60,967 bases of DNA from Prochlorococcus sp. AG-347-B23 (GTDB lineage Bacteria > Cyanobacteriota > Cyanobacteriia > PCC-6307 > Cyanobiaceae). Where the stretch lies: positions 1 to 60,967 of the forward strand of contig QCBE01000006.1 of NCBI GenBank assembly GCA_003281715.1, in the 5' to 3' direction. Position 1 is the stretch's first letter; each line of letters begins with the position of its first letter. The translations under genes were made by a program, and so were the position numbers. Under the pieces are notes generated by a model, which made no database searches, was not told where the DNA came from, and saw only the letters and a list, made by a program, of their open reading frames with translations. Shown here in pieces: positions 16,480 through 24,285 of the stretch.

Positions 16480-16665
16480 TTAATTTTCGTTTTTTGCTGT
16501 TGTTGTAGGGTAATTTGAAGCAATTACACTTAAAAGTGCTAATACTTGCTCATTTGGACAATTAGTATTTTTTTTTAAATTTTCACATTCATTTATAATA
16601 TTGGCGTATGTATCCTCAACTATCCCATTCATTTGATCGATACTAAAAGAATATGGTTTATTCAT
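16480..16665 (-). CDS. Small hypothetical protein in nucleotide-salvage-like operon
   Basis: A 61-residue protein starting at ATG 16665 (MNKPYSFSIDQMNGIVEDTY), mainly helical and acidic. The frame is open to ATG 16749, but the first 28 residues there look like translated spacer. Its stop is one base from the start of the phosphoribosyltransferase gene, which implies an operon. No family is recognised. Confidence 0.6.
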   Translation of the reverse strand: MNKPYSFSIDQMNGIVEDTYANIINECENLKKNTNCPNEQVLALLSVIASNYPTTTAKNEN

Positions 16666-16739
16666 TTTTATATTATTAGTTATTTTATTTTTACTTAAAT
16701 ATCCAACGAAGTAAATATTTTTAATATTTAAAGATAAAA

Positions 16740-17243
16740 TTATTCCCACATGGGGTCATTTAATTTTTCATTTTTAAGTGAAGAAGGAAGATAAGTATGT
16801 AAAGTTTCAATTTTTATAGCCCATTTTTTAGAGTTTCCCTTTAAACTTTCGCTTTCAATTAGGTTTGTTAGGGGAATCCTTTTTCTAACTTTAAGAAGTC
16901 CTAAACAAGCTTCCCAAGCTTCATGATTTTTATAAATATCTAACCAAAAATCAAAAATATTTTCCAAGATTTCTAAAGGTATATCAAATGGAATCCCAAT
17001 TGAAGGTCTTGCAATTAAATGATTTTTGTTTCTTAGTTCACTTAATAAATTATTTACGTTTAAATTAATTGCTAAAAGAATATCTTTTGCTGATTCATTA
17101 CCTATTAATTCTTTTCTATGGCAATCTAAAAGATTTTCATCATCAAGGATATTTTCATCGCAATTTTTAATTCCTACGATCCAAAACCCTTCACCATTAT
17201 TTACTCCACTAGCAAGAAATAGATATTGAGATGAATTCTCCAA
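16740..17243 (-). CDS. Conserved hypothetical protein
   Basis: A 167-residue soluble protein starting MENSSQYLFLASGVNNGEGF with an even mix of strands and helices. It includes a GIPFDIPLEILENIFDFW segment and a C-terminal PMWE. It is the first gene of the apparent four-gene minus-strand operon that ends with the deoxyribosyltransferase. I know no function. Confidence 0.7.
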   Translation of the reverse strand: MENSSQYLFLASGVNNGEGFWIVGIKNCDENILDDENLLDCHRKELIGNESAKDILLAINLNVNNLLSELRNKNHLIARPSIGIPFDIPLEILENIFDFWLDIYKNHEAWEACLGLLKVRKRIPLTNLIESESLKGNSKKWAIKIETLHTYLPSSLKNEKLNDPMWE

Positions 17244-17466
17244 GTTTTCAAATTATTTTTCCATTTTTAACACTTTTTGCTCGATATGAAAATAATTTAG
17301 CTGTGCAATTAACAATATGAAGTCCTCATTAAAAAAATTTTGTTGTTATAGTTAGATTTTAAGAAGATGTTTGATTTCAGAGAGTTGAAACTAATGTTTT
17401 TAGATCCAACTGATTTAATAATTAATAATATAAATAAATACCTTTATAGTAATAAAGCAATTAAAT

Positions 17467-17694
17467 TTATTTTTTCTTAGGAAATAATTTTCCTATTTTC
17501 TCCTTTTGCAAGTACTCTTTTTTAGTTCTTATTTTTTTGTCTTCTAAGGATTCTTTATTAGTACTTACAGCATAAATAATATAGAAAATCATACCAGTAA
17601 ATATTAATCCTACAAAAATTATGAATATTCCTATAGGCGCACTTGGACTTAATATTTTAAGATCTAAAGCTGTATTTAGGGAAATTATCATCAA
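17467..17694 (-). CDS. Small single-span membrane protein
   Basis: A 75-residue protein with a hydrophobic span at about residues 19-43 (APIGIFIIFVGLIFTGMIFY) and a strongly basic, Lys-rich cytosolic tail (KIRTKKEYLQKEKIGK). The layout is that of a genuine membrane micro-protein. It is 33 bases downstream of a second small minus-strand gene. No family is recognised. Confidence 0.65.
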   Translation of the reverse strand: MMIISLNTALDLKILSPSAPIGIFIIFVGLIFTGMIFYIIYAVSTNKESLEDKKIRTKKEYLQKEKIGKLFPKKK

Positions 17695-17727
17695 TAAACT
17701 AATTCCTTAAATAAATTTTATGGAAAT

Positions 17728-17949
17728 CTAATTAATTTCCTCGTATCCAAAAAATGTCGCATTGCCTGAATTTTTATACCCATTAGCTGCTTCCTCTGGG
17801 TTTTGACTGTCAATTTTTCTTGCTTTAGCATGAATCATGTTGAATGGGAAAATGACAGCTCCTACAAAAAAGTGAAGTATTAAGAAATCTGAAGGTAATC
17901 CATTTGTCCAATCAGGAAAAAATAGCAATGTCATCAATGATTCGTACAT
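17728..17949 (-). CDS. Small membrane-associated hypothetical protein
   Basis: A 73-residue protein starting MYESLMTLLFFPDWTNGLPS, with one moderately hydrophobic region (FLILHFFVGAVIFPFNMIHA) followed by a polar tail ending GYEEIN. It is probably cotranscribed with the 75-residue membrane protein downstream. No family is recognised. Confidence 0.65.
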   Translation of the reverse strand: MYESLMTLLFFPDWTNGLPSDFLILHFFVGAVIFPFNMIHAKARKIDSQNPEEAANGYKNSGNATFFGYEEIN

Positions 17950-18112
17950 ATTTTAGTCAAATAAACCTCTGACTATTATTACTGAACTTATCGCAATACT
18001 TTTAATTATTAATAAATTGAAATTTAATTTGCTTTTAATAATTATCAGATTTAATTGAAAAGATAATTTTAAAATACTATTATATTACTTATAAACTATT
18101 GATAAATAGCTG

Positions 18113-18514
18113 TTGTTAAAATTATTTTTTGTCTTACTTTTATTTATAGTTTTTCAATTAAAACCTGCAATAGGTTTAGTTTTTGATACGTCCGATCCTA
18201 GTGTTAGTTTGCTACAAAATAGGATCTCTAATAATTTCTCTAAGAAATATTGTAATGCCATCCAAAATGGCCTATCTAAAGATGAAGCAATGAAATCAGC
18301 TATTGTAAAAACTGAAAATATTATATCTTTCTCTTACAATCCTCAGAAAAAATGGATTGAGAAAAGTGACTTGGCAAATCAAATTTCATTGCAAGTAGTA
18401 AATGATTGTGGATGGTCGTTTGGATTGATTGGAAAGGAGGGAGTTAATTATTTTAAATCATATTTTCTAGAAATTTACGAAAAAACTACTCCTGACAAAA
18501 ATTTTTCAAGATAG
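18113..18514 (+). CDS. Secreted protein of unknown function
   Basis: A 133-residue protein starting with TTG at 18113. The N-terminus is a clear signal peptide (LKLFFVLLLFIVFQLKPAIG). The mature domain is helical, with cysteines in KKYCNAIQNGLS and VVNDCGWSFG that could form a disulfide in the periplasm or thylakoid lumen. A small membrane protein gene follows after 9 bases. The family is not known to me, though the layout is typical of cyanobacterial exported proteins. Confidence 0.72.
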   Translation: MLKLFFVLLLFIVFQLKPAIGLVFDTSDPSVSLLQNRISNNFSKKYCNAIQNGLSKDEAMKSAIVKTENIISFSYNPQKKWIEKSDLANQISLQVVNDCGWSFGLIGKEGVNYFKSYFLEIYEKTTPDKNFSR

Positions 18515-18523
18515 ATTAGGTTA

Positions 18524-18715
18524 ATGAATAATATTTCAGACAAATTAGTATTGACTATAATTTTGATTACTATTCTTTTTGTATTTGGATTGATTTTTTC
18601 AGTAAAGTCTCCAGAGAGAAAGGTTATCGACTCACCAATAATGTGGAAAGATGATTACTCTAATATCTCGATTTTAAGCGATAATATAAATTCTGAAAAA
18701 ATAAGAATAATTTAA
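18524..18715 (+). CDS. Small single-span membrane protein
   Basis: A 63-residue protein with one N-terminal span (LVLTIILITILFVFGLIFSV) and a polar C-terminal half. It lies 9 bases after the secreted-protein gene and is very likely in the same operon. No family is recognised. Confidence 0.6.
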   Translation: MNNISDKLVLTIILITILFVFGLIFSVKSPERKVIDSPIMWKDDYSNISILSDNINSEKIRII

Positions 18716-18802
18716 TAAAAACGTAGCTTACTAAAATAAAGTATCCTATTCAAGGACATAAAAAATATTTTTTCGAATCTCAATCAATTTATCATTCATT
18801 AT

Positions 18803-19144
18803 CTAATTTAGGTAGTTTAAAAGAACTGACGCTAGTTTTAAATCATCATTAAACCATGCTCGTATCGCCATAGCTCTTCGAGGATCATAAAAATTTTGTT
18901 TTCTGTACCAACTAATAACTTCTGAATCTGATTTCTTCCCATTACATGACAAACAACATGGTACGCAATTACTTGAAGTGCTAATCCCACCTTTTGACAT
19001 TGGGTGAAGGTGATCGAGTGATTCTGAGGGTTTACCGCAATAAATACACTTATAATTAGTAAGTTTATTAAGTGAATCTCTCCAATTTTTATTATTTATC
19101 TTGGGACAAAACTGATCAAGGTAAATTGCATCTTGTCTATGCAT
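18803..19144 (-). CDS. HNH endonuclease family protein
   Basis: A 113-residue HNH-fold protein. The zinc knuckles are CIYC (with KCIYCGKP) and CLSC. Between them sits the catalytic SLDHLHPMSKGG with the family's DH, followed by SNCVPCCLSCNGKK, where the Asn completes the motif. Such compact HNH proteins are found singly in most cyanobacteria, without a linked methylase or intron, and their role is unknown. The C-terminal Trp/Arg-rich part (DPRRAMAIRAWF) is typical of this group. It is not next to any recognisable defence gene. Confidence 0.85.
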   Translation of the reverse strand: MHRQDAIYLDQFCPKINNKNWRDSLNKLTNYKCIYCGKPSESLDHLHPMSKGGISTSSNCVPCCLSCNGKKSDSEVISWYRKQNFYDPRRAMAIRAWFNDDLKLASVLLNYLN

Positions 19145-19190
19145 AAAATTCTTGATTATTTTTTCAGATAATAACAGTTTTTTTTTAAGT

Positions 19191-19286
19191 ATGATTGAAA
19201 AAGATAAGATGAGACTTCTTAAAGCAAATGTTTCTTATGAAAAGAATAATTTTCACTTATTGATACAACGGGAAATTTATAGTTAA
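19191..19286 (+). CDS. Possible 31-codon leader overlapping the TauE/SafE gene
   Basis: An ATG at 19191 opens a 31-codon frame (MIEKDKMRLLKANVSYEKNN...) whose TAA ends on the first base of the next gene's ATG, as TAATG at 19284-19288. That arrangement is typical of translational coupling. There is no good ribosome binding site before it, and short frames occur by chance, so confidence is low. Confidence 0.3.
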   Translation: MIEKDKMRLLKANVSYEKNNFHLLIQREIYS

Positions 19287-20098
19287 TGCTTTATTTATTA
19301 ACAATATTATTAGGAGATTTTGATCATTCTTTATTTAAAAGTATTTATATCTTTTTGATATCTTTTTTTTCTAATACGTTCTCAGCGATTTCTGGAGGAG
19401 GAGCAGGATTATTACAATTGCCTGCATTGATTTTATCTGGAGTTCCTTATTATCAGGCTCTTGCTAGTCATAAATTAGCAACAGTAGCACTAGGAATAGG
19501 GGGTTCCATAAGAAATTACAAATCTTTAGGTAATGATATAGGTGTTGCTTGGCAACTTTTAATTTTTGGATTACCAGGAGTAATTTTAGGGACTTCTGTA
19601 GTTGAATATATATCAGTAAAGTATTTGTACTTAATTTTAGGAATAATATCCATATTATTAGCTTTTTACTCATTCCTTAAACCTGATTTAGGTTTATCAT
19701 CTGGTAATAAAGAGCTTAATTTTGTTCATAAATTAAAATTTTTAATTTTTATTTTTCTTATAGGTATATTAAATGGTTCTATTTCATCAGGAACTGGATT
19801 GCTTGTAACAATACTATTAATAAAAACTTTTGAAATGGATTTTCTTCGGGCCATAAGTATGACATTTTTTACTGTTGGGATTTTTTGGAATTTTGTCGGC
19901 GCAGTATTTTTGGCAAGAATAGGATCGGTTCCATTAAATTTATTGATAGTTTTAATAATTGGTTCCTTTACAGGAGGATTTTTCGGAGCGCACCTGTCAA
20001 AATTAAACGGGAATATACTTATTAAGAAAACTTTTATAACAGTTTGTATTATGGTTGGTATTAGCTTATTGATTAAATCCACAAAAAGCTTTTTATAA
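19286..20098 (+). CDS. TauE/SafE (TSUP) family membrane permease
   Basis: A 270-residue integral membrane protein of the sulfite/organosulfonate exporter family with about eight spans in two repeats. The first half carries SAISGGGAGLLQLPALI and the second NGSISSGTGLLVTILL, the Gly-rich signatures of the inverted repeats. Substrate may be an anion such as sulfite, sulfoacetate or another organic acid, but cannot be told from sequence. A short overlapping frame upstream may couple its translation. No clear terminator follows. Confidence 0.88.
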   Translation: MLYLLTILLGDFDHSLFKSIYIFLISFFSNTFSAISGGGAGLLQLPALILSGVPYYQALASHKLATVALGIGGSIRNYKSLGNDIGVAWQLLIFGLPGVILGTSVVEYISVKYLYLILGIISILLAFYSFLKPDLGLSSGNKELNFVHKLKFLIFIFLIGILNGSISSGTGLLVTILLIKTFEMDFLRAISMTFFTVGIFWNFVGAVFLARIGSVPLNLLIVLIIGSFTGGFFGAHLSKLNGNILIKKTFITVCIMVGISLLIKSTKSFL

Positions 20099-20250
20099 AA
20101 TTATTTGAGGATAGTAATACCTTTTGGTAAAAAATTATAAAGCAGAATTATAAATTAAAAAAAATTATTTATTATCTTTATTCGTTATCAAAGGGGTTAA
20201 TGAATTACTCGTTTTATTTAATAATGGTTTTAGATTTATTTAAAAACTAT

Positions 20251-20277
20251 AAAAAAAGGCCTCACATATGTGGGGCC
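20251..20277 (-). terminator. Rho-independent terminator of the candidate small RNA
   Basis: On the minus strand, GGCCCCACA and TGTGAGGCC form a nine-pair stem (one G-T pair) followed directly by seven T residues. On the plus strand no T run follows, so the element works in the minus direction only, where no protein gene precedes it. Confidence 0.8.
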
Positions 20278-20385
20278 GGGTGATGGGGAACCTTATTTTT
20301 AAACCAATTTCTTAAAAAATGCAACCCCCTATCTGTAGCGCAATCGGGGTCTTTTATTTACACTACAGATAGTGCTTTAATGATT
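20251..20385 (-). ncRNA. Candidate structured small RNA
   Basis: A run of about 135 bases, transcribed on the minus strand, ends in a strong terminator (20251-20277). Further up are CTATCTGTAG at 20329-20338 and its reverse complement at 20363-20372. That second copy also forms its own small hairpin (20361-20374), so two alternative folds are possible. ACCCC at 20324-20328 can pair with GGGGT at 20346-20350. A TATAAG element on the minus strand at about 20391-20396 could be the -10 box. I could not match it to Yfr1, Yfr2, 6S, tmRNA or SRP RNA. The 5' end is a guess. Confidence 0.5.
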
Positions 20386-20541
20386 TTCTTATATGAAATT
20401 TAAAAATTCTGAAATATTTCTGTAATTTTAAAATTTTCTGTAAAAACTTATTTTTTGATTTCAAGTGTTTTTGGTAATTTTACTTGTTAAAAATGTCCTG
20501 CACAGTATCATTCGTAAGGACTTTTCTAGTAAATAGTTTTA

Positions 20542-20769
20542 ATGATTGAATTAACTTTACTTACGCTTTTGAACTATGTTGGAGATAATTTCTGTGAGTA
20601 TAGAAATCTAGGTCATGATAACTATAAATCTTTACTTCTTTCCTACAGTGATGCAAGTAATAAATTTGGACCATTAGAGGTTAAAAAGGTTATTGAGAAG
20701 TCAGAAAATTTTAAAGTTGCGGCTGTTGCCATTGCCGCAATTAAGTGCCCTCAGCATATTGTTAAGTAA
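20542..20769 (+). CDS. Small hypothetical protein
   Basis: A 75-residue soluble protein (MIELTLLTLLNYVGDNFCEY...) with a helical C-terminal part rich in Ala and Val (FKVAAVAIAAIKCPQHIV). Its stop overlaps the start of the next gene (TAATG at 20767-20771), so the two form a coupled pair. No family is recognised. Confidence 0.6.
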   Translation: MIELTLLTLLNYVGDNFCEYRNLGHDNYKSLLLSYSDASNKFGPLEVKKVIEKSENFKVAAVAIAAIKCPQHIVK

Positions 20770-21035
20770 TGAAGCTTGAATTGAAAACTGAAAATGAAAA
20801 TTATTCAAAATCAATTTTACAATTTTTCTTTATAGTTTTTTCTCTCACTTTAATAATTATCCTTTCTGATGTTGCACATAAATTAAGAATAATATCTAGA
20901 AATCATCAAATCGAATACAATTGCAGGATTTTATCTGTTGAAAAATCTAAACCTCATTTTAAGAAACTATCTAGGCTTTCTAATCTGAAAAGTAAACAAC
21001 AAATTTGGGAATTTTGCAGGGAGGTAATTAAATAA
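20769..21035 (+). CDS. Small single-span membrane protein
   Basis: An 88-residue protein with one span at about residues 16-35 (SILQFFFIVFSLTLIIILSD) followed by a basic domain with two cysteines. Translation is probably coupled to the 75-residue protein just upstream. It converges on the ABC permease operon. No family is recognised. Confidence 0.6.
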   Translation: MKLELKTENENYSKSILQFFFIVFSLTLIIILSDVAHKLRIISRNHQIEYNCRILSVEKSKPHFKKLSRLSNLKSKQQIWEFCREVIK

Positions 21036-21038
21036 ATC

Positions 21039-21833
21039 TTAGCTAGATGCTGATGAATAGAATTTTAATGCAAATAACCAGAAATTTCTTGATGTTATAA
21101 GAAATACAGTAGCAACAATAACTTCAAGGAATATTTTCCATAATTGAGAAAGTCCTAGAAAAACTTCAGAAGGAATTGTAGTTATAAATGCAATAGGAAT
21201 GAAAACACTAAAAAAAATTCTTAAAGAAAATGAAAATGAATTCAAAGGAAATCTTCCAATATAAAGAAATGATCTTAGTACTTCTGTCGCATTCCATGTC
21301 TTAACAAACCAAATAGTAGTTGTAGAAATAAAAAACCATAAGCTATATAAAATAGAAATTGAGCAGGTTATCGTAATTAAAGTTAAAGTCAGAAAACTTA
21401 TATTTAAATTTATTTCATTTATTCTGATGCAGAATAGCAATAAGCAAATTCCAAGGATTATTTCTAAAAAACCAGATGGGTTTATTTTTTTTAGTGAGAT
21501 AAAAAATTGACTATCAATAGGTTTTAAAAGTACGAAATCTAAGGTTCCTTCTCTTATGTGTTTAACTATTTCCGTAAGGTTAGGATTGAACCATGTATTT
21601 GTTATCCCATTCAAAATTGTATAAATACCTTGAATTATTAAAGCCTGTTCAAATTCCCAACCTCCAATACTTCCATTGTTTTGAAAGAATATTGATAATA
21701 AAAAAATACTCCCTATTAAACTTAATATTGCTGTAATTAAATCAACTAATATATTTGTTTTATATTCCAATTCAGAAGCCAAAGAAGTATGTAAAAATTG
21801 TTTATAAACTTTTAGATATTTTTCTAAATTCAT
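21039..21833 (-). CDS. ABC-2 type transporter permease
   Basis: A 264-residue integral membrane protein with six predicted spans, of the ABC-2 permease type seen in DUF990-like exporters. The cytosolic loop HIREGTLDFVLLKPIDSQFF is a good match for the coupling region that contacts the ATPase. It is the last gene of a three-gene operon and overlaps the second permease gene by four bases. It should pair with that permease to form a heterodimeric export channel. Confidence 0.85.
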   Translation of the reverse strand: MNLEKYLKVYKQFLHTSLASELEYKTNILVDLITAILSLIGSIFLLSIFFQNNGSIGGWEFEQALIIQGIYTILNGITNTWFNPNLTEIVKHIREGTLDFVLLKPIDSQFFISLKKINPSGFLEIILGICLLLFCIRINEINLNISFLTLTLITITCSISILYSLWFFISTTTIWFVKTWNATEVLRSFLYIGRFPLNSFSFSLRIFFSVFIPIAFITTIPSEVFLGLSQLWKIFLEVIVATVFLITSRNFWLFALKFYSSASS

Positions 21834-22624
21834 GACCCCATAGCTGTATATTTTTTCGTACCCTCAGACCAGATTTTTTTAAATAATGGGAAAAGTAAAA
21901 AAATCCATAGAATTTGCATAGTTAAGCCTCCACTAATATTTGTTTCATTACCTGATAGTAAGTTCGCGGGGAAATCAATTAGATATGGAAAAGGAGTTAA
22001 ATAAATCCAAGATTTAATATATGTGGGAAATGAAACTACTGGAGCTAAAAGACCTGAGAGAAATAAAGTTGGAATAAATAACAATCTTTCTATCGATGAT
22101 GCTCTCTCTGTCCAGAAGCATAGACATGCAACTATTGACTGAATTAAAAATTGAATTAAGAAGGATAAGAAAGTAGATACTATCGATAAGAATAAAATAC
22201 CTAAATTTGGAATCCATATACTTTCTGGATTGAAAATAAAAAAGAAAAATGCGATTATTAGTGCGAAGGGAAATCTTGTTATTTGTTCAGCTAGATGTTG
22301 TGCAAAATATCTGAAAAATGGATTTAAAGGTTGAATTAAATAAGGAGATACTTTCCCCATAAGAGAATCCTCTTCAAAACTAAATACAACCCAAACTACA
22401 GAAAACTGTCTTACAAAAAAAGCACATAAGAAATACCTAGAAAGCATAACGTCACTAATGTTTATTGATTCATTTAGATTATTATTTGTCCAAATGTTTA
22501 ACATGAAAAAAGGAATAATCCCTGAAATTGCCCATAAGGCAATTTCTACCCTATATTCCAACATGTTTGAATATTGGACCTTTAATAAGGTGAATAATTT
22601 ACTGTTAATTAAATTAGATATCAT
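21830..22624 (-). CDS. ABC-2 type transporter permease
   Basis: A 264-residue membrane protein with six spans, paralogous in layout to the downstream permease. The loop SLMGKVSPYLIQPLNPFFRY plays the same coupling role. Such paired permeases with one ATPase export lipids, drugs or viologen-like compounds in other bacteria. The cargo here is unknown. The gene overlaps the ATPase gene by 11 bases and the next permease gene by four. Confidence 0.85.
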   Translation of the reverse strand: MISNLINSKLFTLLKVQYSNMLEYRVEIALWAISGIIPFFMLNIWTNNNLNESINISDVMLSRYFLCAFFVRQFSVVWVVFSFEEDSLMGKVSPYLIQPLNPFFRYFAQHLAEQITRFPFALIIAFFFFIFNPESIWIPNLGILFLSIVSTFLSFLIQFLIQSIVACLCFWTERASSIERLLFIPTLFLSGLLAPVVSFPTYIKSWIYLTPFPYLIDFPANLLSGNETNISGGLTMQILWIFLLFPLFKKIWSEGTKKYTAMGS

Positions 22625-23609
22625 AATCTTTTTTAATTAATATCCTTCCAATAATTTCATCTATAGGTGGTTCATTTATAAAAAGGTCTTCAATATCAAA
22701 ACTATTTAAGATAGTTTTTAGTGAAGAGGTAATTGAGTTGTTTTCAATCTTTATAGTTATTTCATTCTTTATTTTATTTTTAACAGTAAAACCGGAATTT
22801 TCTAATTTAATTGCATCCTCTTCTGAGCGACAAACTATCAATATTTCTTTAACAGGAGATAGTTTTTTTAATAATAGGTCAAGTTCTCCATCATATGATA
22901 TCGACCCTTCTTGAACACATATAACTCTCTTGCATAGCGATGTAATATCTTTCATGTAATGACTAGTTAGGCATATTGTTGCATTAGTTTCCTTATTATA
23001 TTTTTTAAGGAATTTTCTTAAATTTCTTTGTGCATTAATATCTAAGCCAAGTGTTGGCTCATCTAAAAATAGAATGTTTGGTTCATGTATCAATGCCGCT
23101 AGTAATTCTGACTTCATACGCTGACCTAGTGAAAGTTTTCTGACAGGTATGAATAGCTCATCATCAATTTCAAGCATTTCTGAAAGTTTTTTAATTCTTC
23201 TTTTTGCTTCGAATTTATCTACATCATATATTGATGCGTTCAAATAAAATGATTCAATTGGTGGAAGATCCCAAATAAGTTGCTGTTTTTGGCCCATTAT
23301 TAAAGTAATTTGCTTGAGGAATTTTTCTTTTCTTCTGAAGGGCGAGTAGCCTGAAACTAATATTGATCCATCACTTGGATAAATTAAGCCACAAAGCATT
23401 TTTAAAATTGTAGTTTTCCCAGCTCCATTAGCACCAAGAAAACCTACTATTTCTCCATCTTTGATTTCAAAACTTATATCTTTTATAACTTTTAAACTTT
23501 TTGTTTGTCTTTTAAAAAAATGTTTAATTGTTCCTTTTAAGCCAGGTTCTTTGGAGGAGATATCAAATGACTTAGATAAATTTCTTACATCAATTATGTT
23601 TTGTACCAT
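22614..23609 (-). CDS. ABC transporter ATP-binding protein
   Basis: A 331-residue ATPase that powers the two ABC-2 permeases encoded downstream. Walker A is GANGAGKTT (about residue 57). The signature is LSLGQRMK, with leucine where LSGGQ has Gly, which is common in the multidrug-export group. Walker B is ILFLDEPTLGLD, and the switch histidine is in LTSHYM. A C-terminal extension of about 90 residues follows the nucleotide-binding domain. It is first in the operon; all three genes overlap, so subunit ratios are likely set by coupling. Confidence 0.92.
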   Translation of the reverse strand: MVQNIIDVRNLSKSFDISSKEPGLKGTIKHFFKRQTKSLKVIKDISFEIKDGEIVGFLGANGAGKTTILKMLCGLIYPSDGSILVSGYSPFRRKEKFLKQITLIMGQKQQLIWDLPPIESFYLNASIYDVDKFEAKRRIKKLSEMLEIDDELFIPVRKLSLGQRMKSELLAALIHEPNILFLDEPTLGLDINAQRNLRKFLKKYNKETNATICLTSHYMKDITSLCKRVICVQEGSISYDGELDLLLKKLSPVKEILIVCRSEEDAIKLENSGFTVKNKIKNEITIKIENNSITSSLKTILNSFDIEDLFINEPPIDEIIGRILIKKDYDI

Positions 23610-23677
23610 TTAAATTTCTAATTTTTATTTTAGTTATTTATAAAACTTCTTTAATACTATAGAGTTTTTTTATTTTT

Positions 23678-24067
23678 TTAAAAAATATCTTTAAATGATA
23701 CAACCAGCCAGATGAAAAAGTTAATTGGATTAAGTAATTCGCTTACTTTATCTTTATTTTCATAATTTAATCTTCTTAAATAATTAAAAATAAAATTACT
23801 ATTCTCTTTTGCATCTTTATTTTTTTTAATTACATTACCATTTTCGTCTAGGAGGTCAATTTCATCTTCAAAAAACCATTGCTCTTTTCCATTAGATAAT
23901 AGCAATATAACTCCAATACCTTTCCCGTCAGTTATTCTGAAATCACTTATCTTAGCCACCGAAGAAATATTTATGGCATCAACAGTTTCTTTAGAAAGCC
24001 TATCCTTTGATAGTTCTAAGTTTATTTGAACAGAATTCCCTATCTTTGTCTTGTCTAAAATTGACAT
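23678..24067 (-). CDS. DUF2862 protein, related to cytochrome b6f-associated PetP, with extra C-terminus
   Basis: A 129-residue protein. Residues 1-72 match the small SH3-like DUF2862 domain (KISDFRITDGKGIGVILLL, then WFFEDEIDLL). To my knowledge that domain is the one found in PetP, a peripheral cytochrome b6f subunit of cyanobacteria. PetP is only about 65-75 residues, so this protein has a C-terminal extension of some 55 residues. It ends in a moderately hydrophobic LNPINFFIWLVVSF that could attach it to membrane. The link to PetP is by family memory and should be confirmed by profile search. Confidence 0.65.
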   Translation of the reverse strand: MSILDKTKIGNSVQINLELSKDRLSKETVDAINISSVAKISDFRITDGKGIGVILLLSNGKEQWFFEDEIDLLDENGNVIKKNKDAKENSNFIFNYLRRLNYENKDKVSELLNPINFFIWLVVSFKDIF

Positions 24068-24138
24068 TTTTTAGGTTATTATACCTAGTGGAATGCGATT
24101 TATGCGGTTAATTCAAAATTGTTGATTTATCTAAATAC

Positions 24139-24285
24139 TTATGATTTTTTGAAAATAGCTTCAAGGATTCTTTTTATTGAAATTGTTAATAATCTCAAGA
24201 AGACAAAAAACAATCCTAACCATCCTAAGATAACAGCTATTGATAACAAGCTTGAACCCAAATCACGCTGCAGCAAATCCTGCAT
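24139..24285 (-). CDS. 48-residue single-span membrane micro-protein
   Basis: ATG at 24285 to TAA at 24139 gives MQDLLQRDLGSSLLSIAVIL, then a continuing span to about residue 36 (GLFFVFLRLLTISI) and a basic end (KRILEAIFKKS). The positive-inside layout is that of a real membrane peptide. It lies between the DUF2862 gene and the tRNA on the same strand. No family is recognised. Confidence 0.6.
   Translation of the reverse strand: MQDLLQRDLGSSLLSIAVILGWLGLFFVFLRLLTISIKRILEAIFKKS

Larger units (their letters stand above)
20099..20541. other. 443-base non-coding region
   Basis: No frame here looks coding. The middle third has a sharply higher G+C content than the flanks and holds a strong minus-strand terminator, an inverted repeat pair and a C-run/G-run pair, described separately as a candidate small RNA. 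The outer parts (20099-20245 and 20400-20541) are ordinary A+T-rich spacer. Confidence 0.7.

Noticed and set aside
17367-17480. Plus-strand frame of 37 codons (MFDFRELKLMFLDP...)
   Set aside because: An ATG right after AAGAAG looked like a start, but spacing is too short, the product is unremarkable and it runs into the opposite-strand gene.
18803-19144. HNH protein as part of a restriction or homing element
   Set aside because: No methylase, intron or mobile-element boundary lies nearby. Similar lone HNH proteins are widespread in cyanobacteria.
19726-20082. Minus-strand frame of 118 codons
   Set aside because: Antisense to the TauE/SafE gene, whose hydrophobic codons produce a long open frame on the opposite strand.
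20329-20372. Inverted repeat as an insertion-sequence end or phage attachment site
   Set aside because: No transposase, integrase, target duplication or tRNA end is adjacent; the terminator next to it makes an RNA structure more likely.
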